In this document: piece by piece, positions 33,083-45,371 of the stretch
Layout of the letters: every line of letters begins with the position of its first letter
How positions within the stretch are numbered: the stretch's first letter is position 1
Origin: Sisyra terminalis
Taxonomy: Eukaryota; Arthropoda; Insecta; Neuroptera; Sisyridae
Length of the DNA: 64,000 bases
NCBI GenBank assembly: GCA_958496175.1
Contig: OY292280.1
Location: forward strand, 3,534,001-3,598,000
Direction of reading: 5' to 3'
Position numbers and translations under genes: made by a program
The notes under the pieces: generated by a model
Told to the model about the DNA's origin: nothing
Database searches by the model: none
Seen by the model: only the letters and a program-made list of their open reading frames with translations

Positions 33083-34033
33083 TACATATTAACAAATGAA
33101 TTTAATATTCGTCATTCATTTTTTTTTAATTTGTTTAAAACAAATGGTGTTTTTACTAGCGCACTTGCGCATTAAAAGTTCTTAGTATTATATATCCGCG
33201 TAACATTCGATATCACTTCCGTTTGGCCAGAAAAGGGACCGTGAAGCCTCTTTTACCGAAGGAAAACCCATTCATCGAAGGTAAATATTGTTTTTTTTTT
33301 TTATACTAATTTCAATATTTTTTTGATAATTTCTATAATTTCATTTGCCACATTAATAATTTGGTCATCTTAAACAACTGCTTTGGTGCCATCAACTTGT
33401 GTATGAAATTTGATATAATTGAAGGTTAATAATACTTCATTGCAATTTTACTAAATTTAGTTACAATAATGAACCTAGTCGACTAAATTTTTGGATCATG
33501 ATGGGAAAATTGACAATTCTTTTATTATCGAGGATAATCCACTATCAATGACGGTGGTTCTTATCAACCCCTTATTTATATATTCCCCAAAATTTAAGTC
33601 AAATCACATAATTATACAATTCGAAACCAAAACTCGTGATCACTAAAACATCCCTTATTAAGTTTATTAATAAATTTGTTCGGTTATACTCTTCAAATAC
33701 GTTAATTTTTGGAGAAAATTTTTGCTAAATTTTAACCATTTTTGCTTACATTGAAAAGAGTCATCGATAGATCAATAACTTAAAAATCAATTACATCCGA
33801 ATTTTTTCCAAATTTTTAATGGCTTACTCGATTTTATTACTTTACAATCCACCCGAAATGAATAAGGCTACCCCAAAATTAAATGGTTATTTCGCTCCAT
33901 AAGTGCTGGAAAATGATATCCATCACCAAAAATTTTATTCTCCCTTCTGAGTATTTCCAACCCCCAAATGATATTTTGATCCAAAAATAAGATAACCCAA
34001 GTCAATTATTTGGATATAATCAGATGATTAAAT

Positions 34034-34326
34034 TAAAAGATGAGCCTCTTATCAAAATGAGGAATTAAGCTTTTGCATCGAAAGTTTTTCCGATACAGCA
34101 TCGGAATTTTTGATAAATTCATCAAAGTATTCAGTTTTTTAAGCCATTCCAGACTATTGTAGAATCGTATCAGGAAAAATCAACTTTTCCGTACAATTCA
34201 TTATTTGTTGAAACAATTTTTTCTTCAGAAGGAAAGTTTCAACGTTTTTCTTTTGTTTCGCTATATTCCTGAGGAGGTAGTAGACCTTGCGGTTGTCAAA
34301 AATTTCTCACAAGACCAAATTTGAGG
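34034..34326 (+). pseudogene. Fragment sharing a conserved C-terminal peptide with 63337-63648
   Basis: Near 34190-34324 the plus strand encodes a stretch ending EEVVDLAVVKNFSQDQI and a stop. The same ending is encoded on the minus strand at 63337. Upstream of it this copy is interrupted by stops, so it is broken. I do not recognise the protein. Confidence 0.4.
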
Positions 34327-34987
34327 AGAGGACAAAAAGGAATAATAAAACTTATATTTGCTCATATTAAAGTCAGGTAAAATAAATATTCAAAAAGGAT
34401 CTTTTTGCCACTGGTATATAAAAAATAGGGATCATCTGTCACCCGCACTATGAGTTAAGTAGGTTATCTTACAGCATTGATTTTGCCTTTTACTTATTAC
34501 CAATTTTTGATCCTATTTTCGGATGTTCTATATAAAATTAGCCCCAAAATCGTAAAAGAGGTATTGTCATAGTTGCCACAATCCTACAAAAACCATATAA
34601 ATTTCAATAGAAAGATAAGTTTTGATAAAACCGATGGCAATTAATTTTGAAGCCATAAACTATATCCACTTAAGAATGTCAAAATTAGTTCAACTAATTT
34701 AGCTAAAAAGAGTTCCAAGTTTATGGTCAAGAATGCTTTATAGTCTTTATTTGTCCCAAGACTACAGTTCACATTCAATTGTTTTCTCACTCTTTTGTTT
34801 TCATAGTTAAAATAAGTACCTTAAAGTACATATTAGTAGGAGCCTTTGAAATGGGATAGGATAAGCAATGCTTGAGGGACAATAAGTCCCAGAGATTGCC
34901 GTCCAGAAGGATTAAATTCTATTATCCCAAATTATCTCTTTTTTTTTAAATATTATCATTAATTAATTTTTCTATTTTAGGTTTAGG

Positions 34988-35392
34988 ATGTCAGAGGCTT
35001 CGTCATCCCATTCTGTAAAATCTATCAACAGGCGACCATCGTCCTATACTTATCACGTGACCCTTCGGCATTGTTACGAGCAAATTCCCGTCATTATAAC
35101 CATAAATCATATCGTGAAGGATGGATCCTTAAAGATTGAAGTCATTCCAAAGGATGAAGTCTACGAAAATAATTTGTATGTGGCAAAATTGAATGAAGGC
35201 ATGATTGGATTGGCGGGACTAACCCAATCGGAAATGGGATATGCATTCTGTCGGGAATTGTGCATTCGTTTCCAGAAATCGATTACGTTACATTGCAAAC
35301 TAAAACTTACGGATCGCCCACATATTTGGCTCGCCGTTAAAATGCAAATCAGGGAAATGATTAGGGATCAACCTCATATGTTTGTTCGTTAA
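34988..35392 (+). CDS. PSMG4-like small protein, copy 2
   Basis: 134 residues, an intact paralogue of the genes at 16064 and 62660. It has no SQAKP-type repeat: a Ser-rich leader (MSEASSSHSVKS) leads into RPSSYTYHVTLRH. Shared landmarks are EQIPVIITINHIV, KIEVIPKDEVYENN, GYAFCRELCIR, KLKLTDRP and WLAVKMQIREM, ending HMFVR. The C-terminal half resembles proteasome assembly chaperone 4, which would place it in 20S proteasome biogenesis; I rate this as a plausible, unproven family call. A splice acceptor (tctattttag) ends 7 bases before the ATG. The upstream kilobase is shared with the minus-strand copy at 62.66 kb, so these two are closer to each other in genomic context than to copy 1. Confidence 0.7.
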   Translation: MSEASSSHSVKSINRRPSSYTYHVTLRHCYEQIPVIITINHIVKDGSLKIEVIPKDEVYENNLYVAKLNEGMIGLAGLTQSEMGYAFCRELCIRFQKSITLHCKLKLTDRPHIWLAVKMQIREMIRDQPHMFVR

Positions 35393-35893
35393 ACACTAGT
35401 GTCCGACCAAAACTTGTTTTTTCGGCCGAAACTGGGTACCTTATAAGTTACTGGTACAAATATTCGGCATAAATTCCCACCATTTTATAAACAATGTATA
35501 TCGCTTTTAAATTTGAATAGTCAAAGTTTCCAAATGATTTTTGTTTTGTTCAAAAAAAAAATGGACTTTTTTCTGTTATATCACTAATATTTTGTTTACC
35601 ATTTGTCCAAAAGGTTTTTTTTTGTTCAAATAAACCAACATTAGTATTATAATTCTTACACTTGTAAGAAACATTGATATACAATATAAAATATATTTTT
35701 TTCTTCATTAACTTGTAACTGATTTATTATTATTTTTTTTCATTTTAATAAAAATTACAATTGTCATTTTTAATAAATTACTGTTTTTCTTTTAGTGTGA
35801 CCAAAATATTTTATTTTTTTTTACAAAAGGTATTAATGGATAGATTTATTAATGGATTAGAGGTTTAATGATAGCATCAGGTATGATGTAGAA

Positions 35894-36096
35894 CATTGTT
35901 TCCTAACCAGTGGTCCGCGGACCCCTGGGGGTCCGCGGTCCCTTTTGAAAAAGTTTGTGTTTTGTTTTTTAATTTAATGAAGGAATACTAAAATATAATA
36001 TTGTGCGACAATTGCACCTTTTTTTCACTCAGGGGTCCTTAGCATTATGCTTGATTTCCTTGGGGATCCGCGGCTGAAAAAGGTTAAGAACCGCTG
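35894..36096. mobile_element. hAT-type MITE (~203 bp)
   Basis: The left end cattgtttcctaaccagtgg and the right end aaaaggttaagaaccgctg match the CAGNGNTTCTNAACC ends typical of hAT (Charlie-like) elements. Inner ggtccgcggacccc and ggggatccgcgg extend the inverted repeat. An exact 8-bp target duplication is not clear. Confidence 0.7.
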
Positions 36097-36289
36097 ATAT
36101 ACTTGATATAGTAAAAATGTTTGGAAAATTCAATTTTTAAAAAAGGAAAATTAAATTTTCTAACTTTAGCTTATCACACCTAAAAAAATCTTCCACTATT
36201 AAAATAAATACAAAAATTAATATTACGTATTTTTGGGTAAACTTGGTTGTTTTTTTGGTCAATTGATATTCAGTATTCGGCCGAATCTT

Positions 36290-37225
36290 ACAAAAAGCAG
36301 CCGAATAACGAATAGTAGCCGAATATTCGTGGCATCTCTAAGATATATCAAATATTTCATTTGCACTATCTGCATCCACTTAAATAATTAAGTATTTAAT
36401 AAGCAAATTGATGACTATGGGGTACTTAAGCAAAGTTTCCATAATACTAATTGGTAACCGCACTTTGTCCATATCATAATATTGAACGTCCAATATTTGG
36501 AAGTAAATATCTTTCTTAGCTTAAAATATTTTAATAAATCCTCCACTATTAATATAAATACCAAAATTATAAATAAAATTTATCACAAATTTAATATTTA
36601 CCTATGCAAAATGTAGATCAAAAATCAATTCTGATACCAAAAGTAATCGATAAGTTATCCACTTTTATTGATCAAAAAATTATTCCAATTTGGTATTTTT
36701 AAATCGAATTTAGAAAACCCGATTTTCATTATAGTTAATTGAACGATTTTCAAAAATTACAAAACTTTTTGAAATTACCAAAACATGAAAAATATACAAC
36801 AAAAGTTAAGTGATATTTCTGCGTTTAACGACACGGCAATAAAAGCTTGTTTTCAATATACAAAACAACCCTGATTTATATATCTTTTTGCTGAAAAGGG
36901 ATCGAAAATTGAAAGGAATATATTACTATATGTGGATACGACAGAAATCGAAATTCCCTATGCCTCCCGCTAATCCTCATCTATCCTCAAAAATAAGTTT
37001 GGTTCAGGTAAAAAAATGCAATATTTTCTGGAAATGCATTCTGAACAATTCCACATTATTCATTACTTTAGGGTGCAGTGTTCAGTTCGGAATTAATATA
37101 TAGCGTGAAATTTATTGATATTATATGAAATATAAGTGGCATTTGTTTTATTTATTAAAAGCTGATAAATCCTTGCCAAACCAAATTCAATCCAAGAGAA
37201 AATTGTGATTTCCAATTAAGGTAAG
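36290..37225 (+). promoter_or_regulatory. Repeat unit A, copy 3
   Basis: Full unit: a segment with the ggccgaat / attcggct motif, then the A body with aataaaagcttg at the TATA position (about 36838), cgacagaaatcgaaattcc, cctcccgctaatcc, and finally attaaggtaagtgggg with the donor GT at 37221. A 71-codon frame (36888-37103) has a similar counterpart in the 60.2-kb copy but breaks in the copies at 12 and 19 kb, so I do not call it a gene. No plus-strand gene follows within reach. Confidence 0.4.
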
Positions 37226-37468
37226 TGGGGTAAATAAATTTGCTTATTTATAATTGGTAGCTTACAAAACAATTGAATCTCGCGTGTTTATATATTGTTA
37301 GATAGTTTATATACTTATTATTAGGTTTTTATTGTTATGAAATCAATTCAAAATTATTCATTTTTAATTACTTAAAAGCGAATGAAGCTATTATAAATTA
37401 GGTGACCTGCGCATTTTCTTTTGTTATATTTAGCGATACAAGATTTAGATATTTACAAATATATCTAA

Positions 37469-38486
37469 ATTAGACTGGTTCAAAAAAATTATGATTTTTT
37501 TTTCTTAATTACATCGAAAATATTGTTGAAGAAGACAAAAAGAAATCCTGTGAAAGTTTAAGCCCTTAATATTAATATTAAGGGGTGTTGCATCGCAAAT
37601 TTCGATTTTCCATTTAAATAACATGGAAACAATATTCTCTTGCACTTTGGAATTTTATAGCTCACGTCAAAGACAATATTTCGGAATGACCAAGGCATAA
37701 TCTTGTAGAAAATTGAACGGTCTACAAAAAAGGTCTCGTACAAGTTTTTGATATATTTATTCTTTCAAAAGTTATTCGAGATCAAAGTTGAACTAAAGAG
37801 AAATGTTAATATTTTTTCAAGTTTTGGACGAAACCATCAATTTTATGAGAAAATTTTATAAGACAATTTTTGTAGAGCCCTTTTTTTTCTATAACTTCTC
37901 TCTATAAAAGTTTTTGATATTTTTCACAGGTCCTAAGTTATTTGCATTAAACTGAAAATTCCCTAAATTATTATATTTTTAACATAAAAATTATTATTTT
38001 TATTTAAATTAAATAACTTAGAACCTGTGAAAAATATCAAAAACTTTTATAGAGATAAGTTATAGGAAAAAAGTGCTCTACAAAAAATGTCCTATAAATT
38101 TTTTTCATAAAATTGATGGTTTCGTCAAAAACTTGAAAAAATATTAACATTTTTCTTTAGTTCAACTTTGACCTCGAATAACTTTTGAAGGAATAAATAT
38201 ATCAAAAACTTGTTTGAGACCTTTTTTGTAAATATTTCAATTTTCTACAAGAATATACCTTGATCATTCCGAAATATTGTCACCAACCTGAGCTATAAAA
38301 TTCCAAAATGCAAGAGAATATTGTTCCCATGTTATTTAAATGGAAAATCGAAATTTGCAATGCGACACCTCTTAATATTAATATTAAGAGCTTAAACTTA
38401 CCCAGGATTTTTTTTTATCATTCCCAACAATATTTTCGATATAATTAAGAAAAAAAAAATCATCATTTTTTTTAAATCAGTCTAAT
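37469..38486. mobile_element. Complete foldback element F1 (~1.02 kb)
   Basis: It starts attagactggttcaaaaaaatt and ends aatcagtctaat. The arms of roughly 480 bp are inverted copies meeting near 37985. Flanking DNA on both sides (37225-37468 and 38520-38720) is itself in inverted orientation, so F1 sits at the centre of a larger palindrome. Confidence 0.85.
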
Positions 38487-38519
38487 TGAGATATATTATT
38501 TTGGAAACAACAAAGCATC

Positions 38520-38720
38520 GCAAAATATTACAAAAGAAAATGTGCAGGTCACCAAATTTATAATGGTTTCATCCGCTTTTATGTAATTAAAATGAATCAT
38601 TTTGAATTGATTTCATATCAATAAAAACCTAATAATAAGTATATAAACTAGCTAGCGATATATAAACACGCGAGATTCAATTGTTTTGTTAGCTACCAAT
38701 TAGAAATAAGCAAATTACGC
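38520..38720. repeat. Inverted copy of the unit-A downstream flank
   Basis: It contains aacacgcgagattcaattgttttgttagctaccaatt in the opposite sense to 37255-37300 and to 60590-60630. It is the remains of the second arm of a palindrome like that at 58.4-61.05 kb. Confidence 0.75.
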
Positions 38721-38849
38721 ATAGTTTACAAGTGAGCATTAAGTTTTTTGGCTTTCACTTATTGTAAACCTGAAAATCCGAAATACGTATTTAAAAATAA
38801 ATACATTAGTGAGCGAATATTGAATAGCGAGAAATTCGGTGAACTTAAA

Positions 38850-39503
38850 GAAAATGGTTTAATTATATAGATGAAATTCAGATATTTTAATAATAAGTGC
38901 ATAGATACACAATGGTTATACTTGATTATGAAGGAACTGGGTTTCGTGCAATTGAACAAATTTTAATTTCGTGGTAGTTTTGTACATTACAGTAGTGAAA
39001 TAGTTTTGAGAAAAAGGTTCATTCGGGAGTCTAGACAATGAAATTGGATTTCTAATAATATTCTAAATCTAGATCCTTTACTTCTGTTATTTTGACGCGA
39101 GTGTTTTGATAACTTCTTACTGTTTTAAGTCATAATTTAGACCGACTTTATTGAACATTACGATATTTTTTTTATGTTTAGATCCTGATTAATTTATGGA
39201 TTATTTGGTTCACGGTAGGTATACCTACTGTAGGTATACGCAATTGAACATACTCTTTTTAGATATTTATAAATATTTTTTGGAAATTAATTGATCATTA
39301 CATACAAATATTTTATTCTAAGCAACAGTTTATTAAATGTGTCTTTTTAAAGTTGACAAAATAGTGTTTTCAGGTATGATTATGTTTTTCATAAAAGAAA
39401 TAAGAAAATTAAAAATTTTCATATACCACTACAAAAAGCAAATCTAAAAAGAAAATATTATCCACACCTACGTTCCTCAGACGAAGTCGTGGGGATCAGC
39501 TAG
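38850..39503 (+). mobile_element. 3' part of a Helitron-like element
   Basis: It matches 28020-28548, including cactgtagg-type inverted motifs near 39212, and ends cagacgaagtcgtggggatcagctag. From 39504 to 40130 I see no feature. Confidence 0.65.
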
Positions 39504-40130
39504 TCACGTTATATATTTCTATAAGTTTTTGTATTTTTGCTTGAACTGTTTAACAAAACTCTGTAAAAAATAAGCTAGAGATTTAATGTGGTATTTTGAA
39601 TTTAATTTCTAGGACCCTACCTGCCAAAATTCTTAGTGTTATGGATTATAAGGATTGTTGTACCAATCACTTCCTAGTTCCAAATGGTATAAAGTAATTC
39701 CAAAGAATATTTGATCAGGTAGTTGATTGGATTCCTATGGATATTTTCTAGTATATACCTGAGAGGCTTCAGAAAATAATGACCACTACGAATCCTATCA
39801 GGTGAGTTAAATTTGGAAGTTGGAGCCATTTATTTCATTGATAAATTTTATAATTTTTCCGAATATATAATATGTCCAAAATATATTGAATTTGTATTAA
39901 CTTTTATGTTTTAGAAATCCACATATGCACCATAACAGTTTCGAAAAGGATCAATCATAAAACAAAGACTTTCCCATACAAATCTTCTTATCTTGTAATT
40001 CTAGGATTATGAATGTTATAACTGAATTTCAATAATCTTATCCTTTCATACCATTTTTGGAATTACTTCAAGGACAAATCTACGTAATACGGATCAATGA
40101 CGACTCAAGTGCAAAAGAATAAGTCTGTAT

Positions 40131-40927
40131 TAGGGTGATTTTTTTTTAACTCTTTTTTTTTGGTCCCATCGTGAAATTTTGTTGGAAATACCAAAAAAAA
40201 AAATCCCTGAAAGTTTGAGCCCTTAATATTAATTTTAAGTCCTCGACCAAGACGTGTAAAGATTTCCCATTGAAAATACACGGAAACTCTGATTTTTTAT
40301 TTTTAAATTTCCATATCTCAGCGGCATTTCATGGGATCGCTTTTACCGAAGATGGTTTTTCTCAGAATTAAACGCTCTACAAAAGTGCCCATTGCGACAA
40401 AGTCGTAACTCACACCGGTGAGGTAGTACGGGCTACTGAACCTGATTTTTCCATAAAATTCAAGGCTTAATTACTCGTTTAATATTGATCTTCGTGATTT
40501 GGTCTACAGGAACTTTTTTGTAGGAAATCAAATTCTCTACAAGTTTTTCGTTTATAATTTTTCCGTAGCTCTTGTTATTTACGAGATAAATGCAAAAAAA
40601 ACGCGAATTTTATGGAAAAATCAGGTTCAGTGGCCCGTACTACCTCACCGGTGTGAGTTACGACTTTGTCGCAATGGGCACTTTTGTAGAGCGTTTAATT
40701 CTGAGAAAAAAACATCTTCGGTAAAAGCGATCCCATGAAATGCCGCTGAGATATAGAAATTTACAAATAAAAAATCAGAGTTTCCGTGTACTTTCAATGG
40801 GAAATCTTTACACGTCTTGGTCGAGGACTTAAAATTAATATTAAGGACTCATACTTTCAGGGATTTTTTTTTTGGTATTTCTAACAAAACTGCACGATGG
40901 GACCAAAAAAAAAAAAAAAACATCCTA
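40131..40927. mobile_element. Foldback element F3, copy 2 (797 bp)
   Basis: It is an inverted-repeat element closely matching 28981-29787. The left flank reads gtctgtat, the exact reverse complement of the 8-bp repeat flanking copy 1; the right flank (gtctccaa) shares only the first four bases with it. From 40928 to 41380 I see no gene. Confidence 0.85.
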
Positions 40928-41379
40928 GTCTCCAACTTACATTTTGATTTTTATAAATTTTTGTACTAAATTTTCTTCTATTTCTTCGTCAAAAAGAATA
41001 GTCATCTTTTGCATTAATTTTATTATTATTGCAAGCACACATTACAAAGGTAAAGATTGTACTCCAAAAAAAAATAATTCTTTTACATATTACTATAATT
41101 GATGCATTTTCCGTAGGTTGATGGTATACTATTCACTATACCAAAAGATGGGAAATTCGTCCTTTTTTCTTTTGCTGAAAGTTAATAGCAACGAAATTGA
41201 AGAAAATTTCCAGATATCCCCTGAATTTTTATAACTCGTACCTAATTTATCGAATTTGGATCAAAATTGGCAAGTAAGTACAAAAATTTGTCATTGTAAA
41301 TTTCTAGAAATACAATGATACGATTTGTACAATATATAAAATATTTTGCGGTCTTATTTTAGAAATTTAATATTGAAAA

Positions 41380-42080
41380 ATTAACTATAAGGATAAATTT
41401 AAAAAAAAATATCAAGTAAATGTATTGCCCAGATACGTATTGCGATTGCCAAGCAATCTTCTTTTCAACTGTTACATGATGAGTAACATAGTGGTGTTGT
41501 TAACATCGTAACTAGTGGCATTCCATAATTCATCCAATAGCAGAAACTAAGCAATCCAATACTACTTGATAACCATTTAAGAAAATTATTTGGCAATCAA
41601 AATACGTAATTGGGTTATACGTCAAAAATATAGCTTGAAGTTTTTTTCTCATATTTCTTAATAAATGTAAATTGTATTACCTAAATAAGACCATAACACA
41701 TATTCTATACATGATACAAACATCAACCATAAACTTTTGAACAGAAGTTCCAACAAATGAATTTTTGACGAATTGCTGATACTTTTTTAGATTGCCCAGC
41801 AATTTTCTTCAATGGTGATCGTATTGGATTGCTTCAATAGTACCGTCACATAGCTGTTACTAAGCGATTTAATATTACTTGATGACTACTGAGAATGGTT
41901 GCTTGGCAATCGAAATACGTATTTGGATATTACGTTAGAAACACATTTGTTGGAACTTTTTTTCGAATTTTTCTTTATAGTAGTTACTTTAGAAATTTAC
42001 ATTTCATAAATAAAATCATAATATATTTTATATAATATATAACAGTATAACTGTCCATAGTTAGTGAAAAAAATCTTATT
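41380..42080. mobile_element. Two adjacent copies of the palindromic hammerhead element
   Basis: One pair of arms lies at about 41425-41625 and another at about 41757-41940, each with inverted cgattgccaagcaat blocks. The hammerhead-like cores are decayed in the first (aagaaaattatttggcaatcaaaa) and partly kept in the second (ctgagaatggttgcttggcaatcgaaa). The end near 42045-42080 resembles the reverse complement of the 32.09-kb end. Confidence 0.6.
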
Positions 42081-42365
42081 TAAATCTAATCTAATTTATT
42101 ACCGTAAACTTTGATTGGAAATACATTAAAAATTTGGATTTTTATTTTTTTCTGGATTAAAAATTCTATAATGGAATCGTTAATGATTTTTCCGCGGTTA
42201 AAACAAAAGAAGTACGAGTAAAAAAAACAAATGAATTTTAATAAATTAAAAATTTATTAAAGACATTATAATATAATAATACAATTAAAAATAATTATAA
42301 AAACCCCATTCAACCATCTTTCTCATATATAACGTTACAAAATCAAATTTTTGTACATAAATATA

Positions 42366-42843
42366 CAGCGGACTCCCGATAATCCGGCACCCCCTGTAAT
42401 CCGACATGGTCTATTATTTATTATGTATTGTAAATTTTTTTGACAATCTTCGCTACACAGAGAAAAAAAATTACTACTATGAAGAAAATTTTCTTCATAC
42501 TATTGGTAAAGCTATTCTTTTGTTTACCTATAATATAATAACAAATGCTTTTAATAAAACAATAAATATTTATGTTCTTTTCTCAAGAAAATAATATCAA
42601 TACCAATAAAATTAATATTTTTATGACATATGTATACATAATGAAGTATGATTTGTACTTCAGAGTACATAATATGTATATAACATATAAAATCTTATCA
42701 CTGGATCTGTAATTTGTCGGATTACAAGGTACTCTTTCGTAAAAAATCCGGACTATAGGGGGTCTTAGGCAGTACTCTATAATCCGATAAATTCGCTAAT
42801 CCGATTCTGCTCTGCAAACTGTCGGATTACCGGAAGTCCACTG
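42366..42843. mobile_element. pogo/Tigger-type MITE (478 bp)
   Basis: The ends cagcggactcccgataatccgg and ccggaagtccactg (inner gtcggattac) are inverted repeats of the CAGTGGACTNCCG...ATCCG type seen in Tigger elements. TA lies directly outside both ends (42364-42365, 42844-42845). No transposase is present. Confidence 0.75.
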
Positions 42844-43031
42844 TATATACATATATTTAATCGTTAATACTATTACTATGTCCTACAAAAATATGCTTTT
42901 ATATTCTCTGTATGAAATTCCATATAATATTTAAGCGATATACAATTAAAATGCATAATATCTAAACCGCAATTTTTAGATATTGTTTGCACAACAATAG
43001 AATAAAAATATTTTAATAAAAAATGTTAAGT

Positions 43032-43985
43032 TTAGATGATATATGGAATGGAGACATTTAAATATTCTGAAGTTGAATATTTCTCAATAATATCAGCACA
43101 CATACCATTCTGGTGCTGATTTATGAAATTAATTAGCCTAGAAGCCATAGCATAAAGCGTTGTATTTTTGTAAACTGAATTGGCCACAAATGTTCCTAAA
43201 TGTTCGGAATTTTCGCGGCGTAACACATAATATAAGGTACTGTAAGTTACCAAATCCAAACTGGAATCAACCAAATACCCGTTTCTCAGGTTACACTCCA
43301 ATACGAATGTACAGTGCATCAAAACCCGCGACGGAAGTTGAAGATTTTCCACATGAAACATCAGGAATACGTAAAAGTCGGGAATTTTCTTATACAAATT
43401 ATACAACCCTTTGACATGGTTCTCAATTATAAGTAACTGGTTTTTGCAGTATCGATTTGGAATGAAGGAATCCTGTCGAGCCCAATTCAGTAAATCCTGG
43501 CTGGAAAGTGTTCCCGATTGGTTGATGCAAAGCTTAAAGGAAGTCAAACAAATGAATTCAGCATCAACAGGTTTATGGGACTTTAGTAAGCTTAAACACA
43601 CATCAACGAATCGCACCCATTTAAACAGTACCGATAAGGGACACTGGTACTTCGTATAAGCCTTCGTCATCCATTTGATCAGTTCGGATCTTTTCGCCTC
43701 ATTGGTTGCCGACATTTCGGTATAATTTTTAACGTTCGAATACTCATCCATTCGAATTAAATCTGCGTATCTCTCCAGACGTTCTTGTTCCACAGGAAAA
43801 TAGCAAGGGAAGAACAGGACGGACGACATAATCCATTCAGCTGTCTTCGCAAATCGGGATTGCTGCGGAAGTTGCAGAATTAGATCATTTATTGCAGTAG
43901 TAACTTCCTCTACTTGTAAGTTGTCGTCCATCGTCGTTGGACTTTCTCGAATATCAGGTGTTCGAGGTCTTAGTTGGTTATCCAT
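43032..43985 (-). CDS. Divergent two-box cyclin
   Basis: 317 residues. Residues about 90-195 fit a first cyclin box: SELIKWMTKAYTKY corresponds to the R-x2-L-x2-W-(L/M) helix, LSVLFKWVRFVDVCLS to helix 2, EFICLTSFKLCI to the helix that normally reads LVGVTALxIA, and LLIIENHVKGLY to the E-rich helix 5. Residues about 205-317 fit a second box ending IIEKYSTSEYLNVS, the KYSxxxxxxVS terminus of A/B-type cyclins. No canonical MRAIL motif and no destruction box are obvious, and the Lys and Glu that contact the kinase look altered, so kinase activation is uncertain. The start is preceded by an acceptor (taatattacag, ending 9 bases upstream), implying a 5' UTR intron. The nearest gene upstream on this strand is the hAT-derived gene at 46.5-48.5 kb. 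Confidence 0.75.
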   Translation of the reverse strand: MDNQLRPRTPDIRESPTTMDDNLQVEEVTTAINDLILQLPQQSRFAKTAEWIMSSVLFFPCYFPVEQERLERYADLIRMDEYSNVKNYTEMSATNEAKRSELIKWMTKAYTKYQCPLSVLFKWVRFVDVCLSLLKSHKPVDAEFICLTSFKLCINQSGTLSSQDLLNWARQDSFIPNRYCKNQLLIIENHVKGLYNLYKKIPDFYVFLMFHVENLQLPSRVLMHCTFVLECNLRNGYLVDSSLDLVTYSTLYYVLRRENSEHLGTFVANSVYKNTTLYAMASRLINFINQHQNGMCADIIEKYSTSEYLNVSIPYII

Positions 43986-43999
43986 TACACTCCTGTAAT

Positions 44000-45223
44000 A
44001 TTAAGCCAAGTTTAAAAACCTTAATTTTATACTGTTTCTCTAAAAGATCACAAAATCCTGTGGGATTTATTCATCACAAAAGTCTAGACAATCCATAATA
44101 CCCCGAACATTTGTAGAAAAATTAAACAATTATGCACCAATCTTTGATGTTAATATAATATTGGCATCCTCTCGGAAATTCGGTCACACCTTATCAAACC
44201 TTAAAAACCTAACCAATTTTTAAATATTTTTTTTATTAATTTTTTGTCAAAATTATTTAAAAAATTTATAATTATCATTATGGCAATTATACAACAAATA
44301 TACTATATAAAATTACTTACAAACCAAAAGCAATCGTTAATAATACAATTAGGAATAGCTGAATATGATTAATAACCGGAAATGCTGTCACTGCGTCCTG
44401 GTTTGATATTCAAATGAGCTTTCCCCCCTAGATAAAAAACAAAATGTCGTAGCGATGACTCAAAAAAATTTATTTAAGCGCCAATAATGCAAATTTATAG
44501 AGATACAGGTTCCTGTATTACCAACATCTAAAAAGAAAAGCGCGCCATATTACAAATTTTCAATGGGTGTCAATTTCGAACGATTTTATTTCATAGAAAT
44601 CGATAGTTTCATTGAATTTCTGATCACTACTAAGATTTTTAGTTACTCTACCTACTACCTAGACTACACGGCTACCAGGTGGCACAATTTTAAATTATTA
44701 TTGAAGAATATTATGAATATACTGTGCTTTTGGCCACAATTGTGGTCGTCAAATGTAGAATTAATGAGCAGTCGTAAAATGATAGAAATAAAAATTAAAA
44801 TTGGCCCGTTTTGAAATTCGACAATAGTTTTTACCCGTTTTGCAGCGGCCACCTAGTGCACTCGTCCAGCTAGGCTGCACCGCATTTTATGCGCCAAAAT
44901 CAACGTAGTAAACTAACAACTTTATGATTTTTGAAAAAAAAAAAAATAGTAGGTAATTTTACCACGATATTTTTCATAAACTATAGCACAGGGCTGGATT
45001 TACATTAGACTGATTAGATTGCAATTCGCTGATTTTCACTCCTTATTTTTTCCATGACTTGAAAATTTAACAATTTTTACTCTATTACCCTAATTTCGAT
45101 TCTGAATATTTTCCGCGATTTGTGGAATAGTCCGAGGTTAATTTGGAAAACCATTTCCTTCACGTATTCCCGTCAAAAAATCAACGCCACATCTTCTCAT
45201 GATTATTTGGTCGGCAAAAATCA
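44000..45223. other. Upstream region of the cyclin gene, no gene recognised
   Basis: AT-rich, with a mixed block near 44540-44900 (agcgcgccatattac; gcggccacctagtgcactcg) that looks repeat-derived. Overlapping frames on both strands at 44563-44852 have no family resemblance. Confidence 0.3.
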
Positions 45224-45371
45224 TGGTTTATAAATTACACAGGATGCCCCATTAAAAAAAAATGACGTCATACGAAGAATTTTGAAATTCGAATCAGTCT
45301 GAAGATATGTACGAATTTCTTCTGAATATATCACGTGGCGCATGAGGCCACCTGTGTATTTTATAAACCTT
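45224..45371. mobile_element. ~148-bp MITE, copy of 15438-15590
   Basis: Ends ggtttataaattacacagg and cctgtgtattttataaacct. The interior is near-identical to the first copy. The frame at 45221-45445 merely runs across it. Confidence 0.8.

Larger units (their letters stand above)
33860..35400. repeat. Inverted duplicate of 61914-63840
   Basis: From ataaggctaccccaaaattaa through the gene at 34988, this block is matched in opposite orientation at the end of the window. Similarity is clear but with many indels, so the duplication is older than that at 11/18 kb. Confidence 0.8.

Noticed and set aside
36888..37103. 71-codon frame in unit A with a similar frame at 60224
   Set aside because: It opens and closes differently in the copies at 12 and 19 kb and crosses the proposed splice region. 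It is more likely non-coding.
43160..43659. Plus-strand frames opposite the cyclin gene
   Set aside because: They are shadows of the minus-strand coding sequence.
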